In this document: piece by piece, positions 5,688 to 8,630 of the stretch
How the letters are laid out: every line of letters starts with the position of its first letter
Position numbering within the stretch: position 1 is the stretch's first letter
Assembly (NCBI GenBank): GCA_017427625.1
Contig: JAFRSL010000057.1
Location: forward strand, 1-8,630
Direction: 5' to 3'
DNA: 8,630 nucleotides
Origin: Synergistaceae bacterium
GTDB lineage: Bacteria; Synergistota; Synergistia; Synergistales; Aminobacteriaceae
The notes under the pieces: generated by a model
Seen by the model: only the letters and a program-made list of their open reading frames with translations
Database searches by the model: none
What the model was told of the DNA's origin: nothing
Position numbers and translations under genes: made by a program

Positions 5688-5840
5688 AACCCCCTCCGTC
5701 ATTCACTGTGCTCTCTGTGAAGACGACCCCTCTGTCTCACTCCGTTCAACATCTCCCCTTACGCAGGGGCGATGGGAAAAGCAGAGAACTTCACGCCCCC
5801 TGAGAAAGGGGGAGAGGGCCAACTCGTTGGCGAGGGGGTT
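5688..5840. repeat. Palindromic intergenic repeat element, copy B
   Basis: About 153 bases between convergent genes. Its ends form a perfect nine-base inverted repeat: AACCCCCTC (5688-5696) and GAGGGGGTT (5832-5840). Like copy A it has two tandem left modules (ACCCCCTCCGTC at 5689 and ACCCCTCTGTC at 5726), a CCCCT/AGGGG hairpin (CCCCTTACGCAGGGG) and a right core at 5794-5840. The first module folds as GTC-TTCAC/GTGAA-GAC (5698-5706 with 5717-5724, one bulged A). Orientation and position relative to flanking genes are the same as in copy A. No target duplication is evident. Confidence 0.8.
5796..5831. other. Twin hairpins in the right core of repeat copy B
   Basis: CCCCCT (5796-5801) pairs with AGGGGG (5807-5812) around GAGAA, and GCCAA (5818-5822) pairs with TTGGC (5827-5831) around CTCG. 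Against copy A the last pair of the second stem changed from C-G to A-T on both sides, so pairing is kept. There is no U-run, so this is not a standard terminator. Confidence 0.55.
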
Positions 5841-5844
5841 ATTA

Positions 5845-6969
5845 TTACTTCCTTCCCTTCACCCAGCGCAATCCCCAGTTATAGGCACTGTCCATCTCTG
5901 AATGACCGCTGAAGAATCTCACGAGCTTCTCGACGCTGAATGTGTTGTCGTTAACGTTCTCAAGCATCGCGATCGCGCACATTCCTTCTGATGTGTTGTA
6001 GTCGTCCATCTTCACGATGATGTCAGGGTTGCCGGGACATTTCACGGTGGCCGTTCCGTCAGCGTCCTGCCAGTTCGCAATCCCCTCGTAAATGAATGTG
6101 TAGACCAGTATCCTCTTGAAGCGCGAAATTTCCGCACCGTTCACCCTCAGATTCTCGCCGCCCGCAGTGTCGCCCGTCCTGTCGTCAGCATCGAGTGCAA
6201 TGTAAGGGAATGCCTCCAAGTTCCCGAAGTTCCCGCCGAGTGCCTGAACCGAGCCTTTACGTCCGTCCTTCATCTCGTACAGGCAGCCCAAATCGAGATC
6301 AATCGCTCCTTCTTTCTTTGAGAACACGGACATTAAGCGTTTGCGTTCGTTGCCGCGATTCCAGTTGAGATTGATGATTATTTCACCAGACATTGAGGGT
6401 TTCTTCTCGAGGCTTACTTTCTGGCCTTTTGTGAGGATTACAGGTTTCGGAGCTGGTGCAGGGTTATCCGTCATCTCCTCGCCGCCGTAATGCTTCAGGA
6501 GTTCACGAAGCCCGCCGTTGAAGCCCGACGCTACAGCATTGACCCTCCAGCCGTCCTTCCTGTAAATCTCAACGCTTATTATCGCCCTCTCGTCATGAAA
6601 GTCGCTCCCGTTCAATATCATGGCAAGTTCCTCACCGCCTCCCGAAATCCTGAGAGTGTGGGAGGAAATCTGCCCCATCGTTCCATCACCGTCAATGCTC
6701 GCAGTGAATACCAATTTTGCGATTGACTGCGGCAATCCTGAGAGTGAAACATCGAAAGCCGCCCCGCCATCCGAAGGTGTGTATTTGATCTCGCCGTTCG
6801 GTGATTGCGTCTGATTGTAGAACACCATGTAGCGGTCATCTGAAAGCCTGTCGCCCGCGTCAACACCAAAGCATGAGAAATCATACACCGATGCTCCCGA
6901 AATCCTCATATCGACGGTAATCGCGTCTGCGTTAATCCTTCCTCTGTAACCTCGTATCATTTCCGTCAT
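5845..6969 (-). CDS. TerD/TerA-family tellurium-resistance/stress protein, two domains
   Basis: A 374-residue cytoplasmic protein with two related domains. The N-terminal TerD-type domain (about 20-163) has [32 protein letters not shown], a DVSLSGLP...LVFTASIDG strand pair, and [20 protein letters not shown] proline-rich linker (about 167-176) leads to a second domain (177-374) resembling the C-terminal half of Ter[66 protein letters not shown], and [12 protein letters not shown] near the end. The Asp-rich clusters suit calcium binding, which is known for TerD. The length matches TerA (about 385). Ter proteins link to tellurite, phage and stress resistance by a poorly known mechanism. No other ter gene is adjacent. 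The start at 6969 follows an AGGGGTG site nine bases upstream. The exact subfamily is less sure than the TerD fold. Confidence 0.9.
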   Translation of the reverse strand: MTEMIRGYRGRINADAITVDMRISGASVYDFSCFGVDAGDRLSDDRYMVFYNQTQSPNGEIKYTPSDGGAAFDVSLSGLPQSIAKLVFTASIDGDGTMGQISSHTLRISGGGEELAMILNGSDFHDERAIISVEIYRKDGWRVNAVASGFNGGLRELLKHYGGEEMTDNPAPAPKPVILTKGQKVSLEKKPSMSGEIIINLNWNRGNERKRLMSVFSKKEGAIDLDLGCLYEMKDGRKGSVQALGGNFGNLEAFPYIALDADDRTGDTAGGENLRVNGAEISRFKRILVYTFIYEGIANWQDADGTATVKCPGNPDIIVKMDDYNTSEGMCAIAMLENVNDNTFSVEKLVRFFSGHSEMDSAYNWGLRWVKGRK

Positions 6970-6982
6970 GAATTTTCACCCC

Positions 6983-6991
6983 TGCTAAAAT
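6983..6991 (+). promoter_or_regulatory. Extended -10 promoter of uvrA
   Basis: TGCTAAAAT at 6983-6991 is an extended -10 (TGn plus TAAAAT), placing transcription start near 6998, about 30 bases before ATG 7029. No good -35 is seen. A TTCTGTACAAAA near-palindrome (6993-7004) covers the predicted start. Confidence 0.5.
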
Positions 6992-7003
6992 GTTCTGTAC
7001 AAA

Positions 7004-7009
7004 AGTATA
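7004..7009 (-). promoter_or_regulatory. Possible -10 of the TerA-like gene
   Basis: On the minus strand TATACT (7009-7004) is a five-of-six -10 match that would give a leader of about 30 bases. No -35 of quality lies 16-18 bases upstream. It would overlap the uvrA leader in this 59-base divergent gap. Confidence 0.3.
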
Positions 7010-7028
7010 CATGAAAGGAAAAATATTT

Positions 7029-8630
7029 ATGGACGCAATTTCAATAAGGGGCGCACGCGAACACAATCTCAAGAACATCAACATCGACATTAAGCGCGGA
7101 AAGTTCACCGTAATCACTGGGCCTTCAGGTTCGGGAAAATCATCGCTCGCTTTCGACACTCTTTACGCTGAAGGTCAAAGGAGGTACGTCGAGAGCCTTT
7201 CAGCATACGCGCGTCAATTTTTGGGAGTTCAAAAGAAACCGGACGCTGATGAAATTTCGGGGCTTTCGCCGGCTATATCAATCGAACAGAAAGGTACAGG
7301 CCACAATCCCCGCTCAACCGTAGGAACAGTAACAGAAATTTACGACTACTTCCGCTTACTTTTCGGGCGAATTGGAATACCTCACTGTCCAAAATGCGGG
7401 AAGCCTGTTCAGCGTCATTCTATCGACGAAATTTTAGGCTACATTCTTGAGCATGAGGACGGATTGAAGACTGAAATATTCTCACCGCTCGTCAAGGGCA
7501 AAAAGGGAGAGTTCAGAAATTTATTCAGCCAGACTAGGGAGAAGGGCTACACGCGCGCAAGAGTTGACGGGACTACATACTATCTTGAGGAAGAGATCAC
7601 GTTGGACAAGAACAAACGCCACAACATCGAAGTAGTTGTTGACCGTCTCAAAATTTCAGCCGACAAACGCACAAGAATCGCAGAGAGCGTAGAGTCAGCA
7701 TTGAAACTCTCAGGGGGCTACGTGATGATTCACGCAGAGGGCCATGATGAGTACACGATGACCGAGAATTATTCCTGCCCTGACTGCGAGATCGGAATGC
7801 CGGAGATTGAGCCGCGATTATTCTCGTTCAACAACCCCGCCGGTGCGTGCCCTGACTGCGGAGGTCTCGGAAGCCATGAACACTTCTCCCGCGAACTCGC
7901 AATAGACCCCGAACGCTCAGTTCTTGACGGTGCAATAATCCCGTGGAAGTCGAAGCCTTACTCCATAACGAAGCTCAACATGTTTGCTGAGAAACACGGT
8001 TGGGACCTGTCGCCCGCATGGAAGGATTTATCCCCCGAAATTCAGGACTTCATCTGGAACGGTTCAGGCGATGAAAAGATGCCCATGATTTTCGACGAGA
8101 AGGGAATTGCACGGCCTTACATGGGACGATTCGAGGGCGTTGTGGGCTGGCTTGAGGCAAAACTAAAATGGTTTGCTGAGAATGAGAACGTCGCTGAAGA
8201 AGTCGCACAGTACAGGGAGGAAGACATCTGCAAAACCTGCAACGGTCTGAGGCTTAGGCAGGAGGCGTTGAACGTTAAGGTCTCAGGCTACGGAATCGGT
8301 GATTTCCTCGTAATGCCCGTTGAAAAGCTCGTGAACATCATGAAGTCGCTAACACTCACAGCGTCGGAGTCTTCAATCGTCTCACAAGTCCTCCCGGAAA
8401 TCATAAAGAGGCTCGAATTTCTCTGCGACGTTGGTGTTGGTTATCTGTCATTATTGCGGAGGGCTGACACACTTTCGGGCGGTGAAACACAGAGAATAAG
8501 GCTTGCGACACAGATAGGCTCGAACCTAAGCGGTGTACTCTACGTCCTCGATGAGCCTACGATTGGGCTTCACCCGCGCGACACAGAGAAGCTGATTCGT
8601 TCCCTGAAGTCGATACAGGAACTCGGCAAC
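7029..8630 (+). CDS. uvrA: UvrABC excision nuclease subunit A, N-terminal 534 residues (runs off right edge)
   Basis: The frame is open from ATG 7029 to the window end, about 56% of a usual UvrA (about 940-950 residues). UvrA is the damage-sensing ATPase of bacterial nucleotide excision repair; it works as a dimer with UvrB. Visible are Walker [10 protein letters not shown] (31-39), the [14 protein letters not shown] segment (53-66), a CPKC pair (120-123), the first zinc site (C250/C253 and C274/C277 in CPDCGGLG), a later [10 protein letters not shown] (401-410), the ABC signature LSGGETQRI (482-490) and Walker [10 protein letters not shown] (503-511). The second ATPase half and second zinc finger are off-window. 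An in-frame ATG lies 18 bases earlier (7011) but lacks a binding site, whereas GAAAGGAA sits about nine to ten bases before 7029. It is divergent from the TerA-like gene. No frameshift is seen. Confidence 0.97.
   Translation, partial: MDAISIRGAREHNLKNINIDIKRGKFTVITGPSGSGKSSLAFDTLYAEGQRRYVESLSAYARQFLGVQKKPDADEISGLSPAISIEQKGTGHNPRSTVGTVTEIYDYFRLLFGRIGIPHCPKCGKPVQRHSIDEILGYILEHEDGLKTEIFSPLVKGKKGEFRNLFSQTREKGYTRARVDGTTYYLEEEITLDKNKRHNIEVVVDRLKISADKRTRIAESVESALKLSGGYVMIHAEGHDEYTMTENYSCPDCEIGMPEIEPRLFSFNNPAGACPDCGGLGSHEHFSRELAIDPERSVLDGAIIPWKSKPYSITKLNMFAEKHGWDLSPAWKDLSPEIQDFIWNGSGDEKMPMIFDEKGIARPYMGRFEGVVGWLEAKLKWFAENENVAEEVAQYREEDICKTCNGLRLRQEALNVKVSGYGIGDFLVMPVEKLVNIMKSLTLTASESSIVSQVLPEIIKRLEFLCDVGVGYLSLLRRADTLSGGETQRIRLATQIGSNLSGVLYVLDEPTIGLHPRDTEKLIRSLKSIQELGN

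Noticed and set aside
7011..7028. Alternative uvrA start at ATG 7011
   Set aside because: It is in frame, but has no ribosome binding site upstream, while GAAAGGAA is well placed for ATG 7029 and [14 protein letters not shown] fits UvrA N-termini.

Overview
The window reads as a piece of a chromosome from an anaerobic bacterium of moderate G+C content. The mix of genes (a DUF3793 gene coupled to a small clostridial-type flavodoxin, a periplasmic parvulin, a TerA-like protein, argH and uvrA) and the style of the proteins would suit the Synergistota or a related gut/rumen lineage. That assignment comes from recall of family distribution; no marker gene here proves it. There are no tRNA, rRNA, CRISPR or IS features. 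Genes are tightly packed, and no gene-free stretch reaches 300 bases.

Layout, left to right. (1) 1-1266, minus strand: a compact three-gene operon made of a small two-helix membrane protein (TTG start), a CPBP/Abi-type intramembrane glutamic protease with all its catalytic motifs, and the N-terminal part of a secreted protein that runs off the left edge. Gene gaps are 2 and 3 bases, and a near-consensus promoter lies at 1338-1310. (2) 1414-2061, plus strand, divergent from that operon: an AT-richer gene for a membrane-anchored or secreted protein resembling the TasA/CalY (SipW-dependent) type. (3) 2134-2967: a secreted PpiC-type peptidyl-prolyl isomerase. (4) 2980-3151: a C/G-rich palindromic intergenic element, copy A. 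(5) 3157-4515, minus: argininosuccinate lyase, argH. (6) 4628-5676, plus: DUF3793 protein and flavodoxin, overlapping by one base (TAATG). (7) 5688-5840: copy B of the same palindromic element. (8) 5845-6969, minus: two-domain TerD/TerA-family protein. (9) 7029-8630, plus: the first 534 codons of uvrA, running off the right edge.

How it fits together. The genes fall into several unrelated transcription units rather than one pathway. The two repeat copies have the same orientation, and each fills the gap between a convergent gene pair (ppiC-type/argH and flavodoxin/terA-like), ending 4-5 bases from the stop codon of the minus-strand gene. Their hairpin stems are kept while sequence changes, so they may act as two-way transcript ends, may be non-autonomous mobile elements, or both. 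The least understood parts are the left-hand membrane-protease operon, which could belong to a protein-sorting system, and the TasA-like gene beside it.
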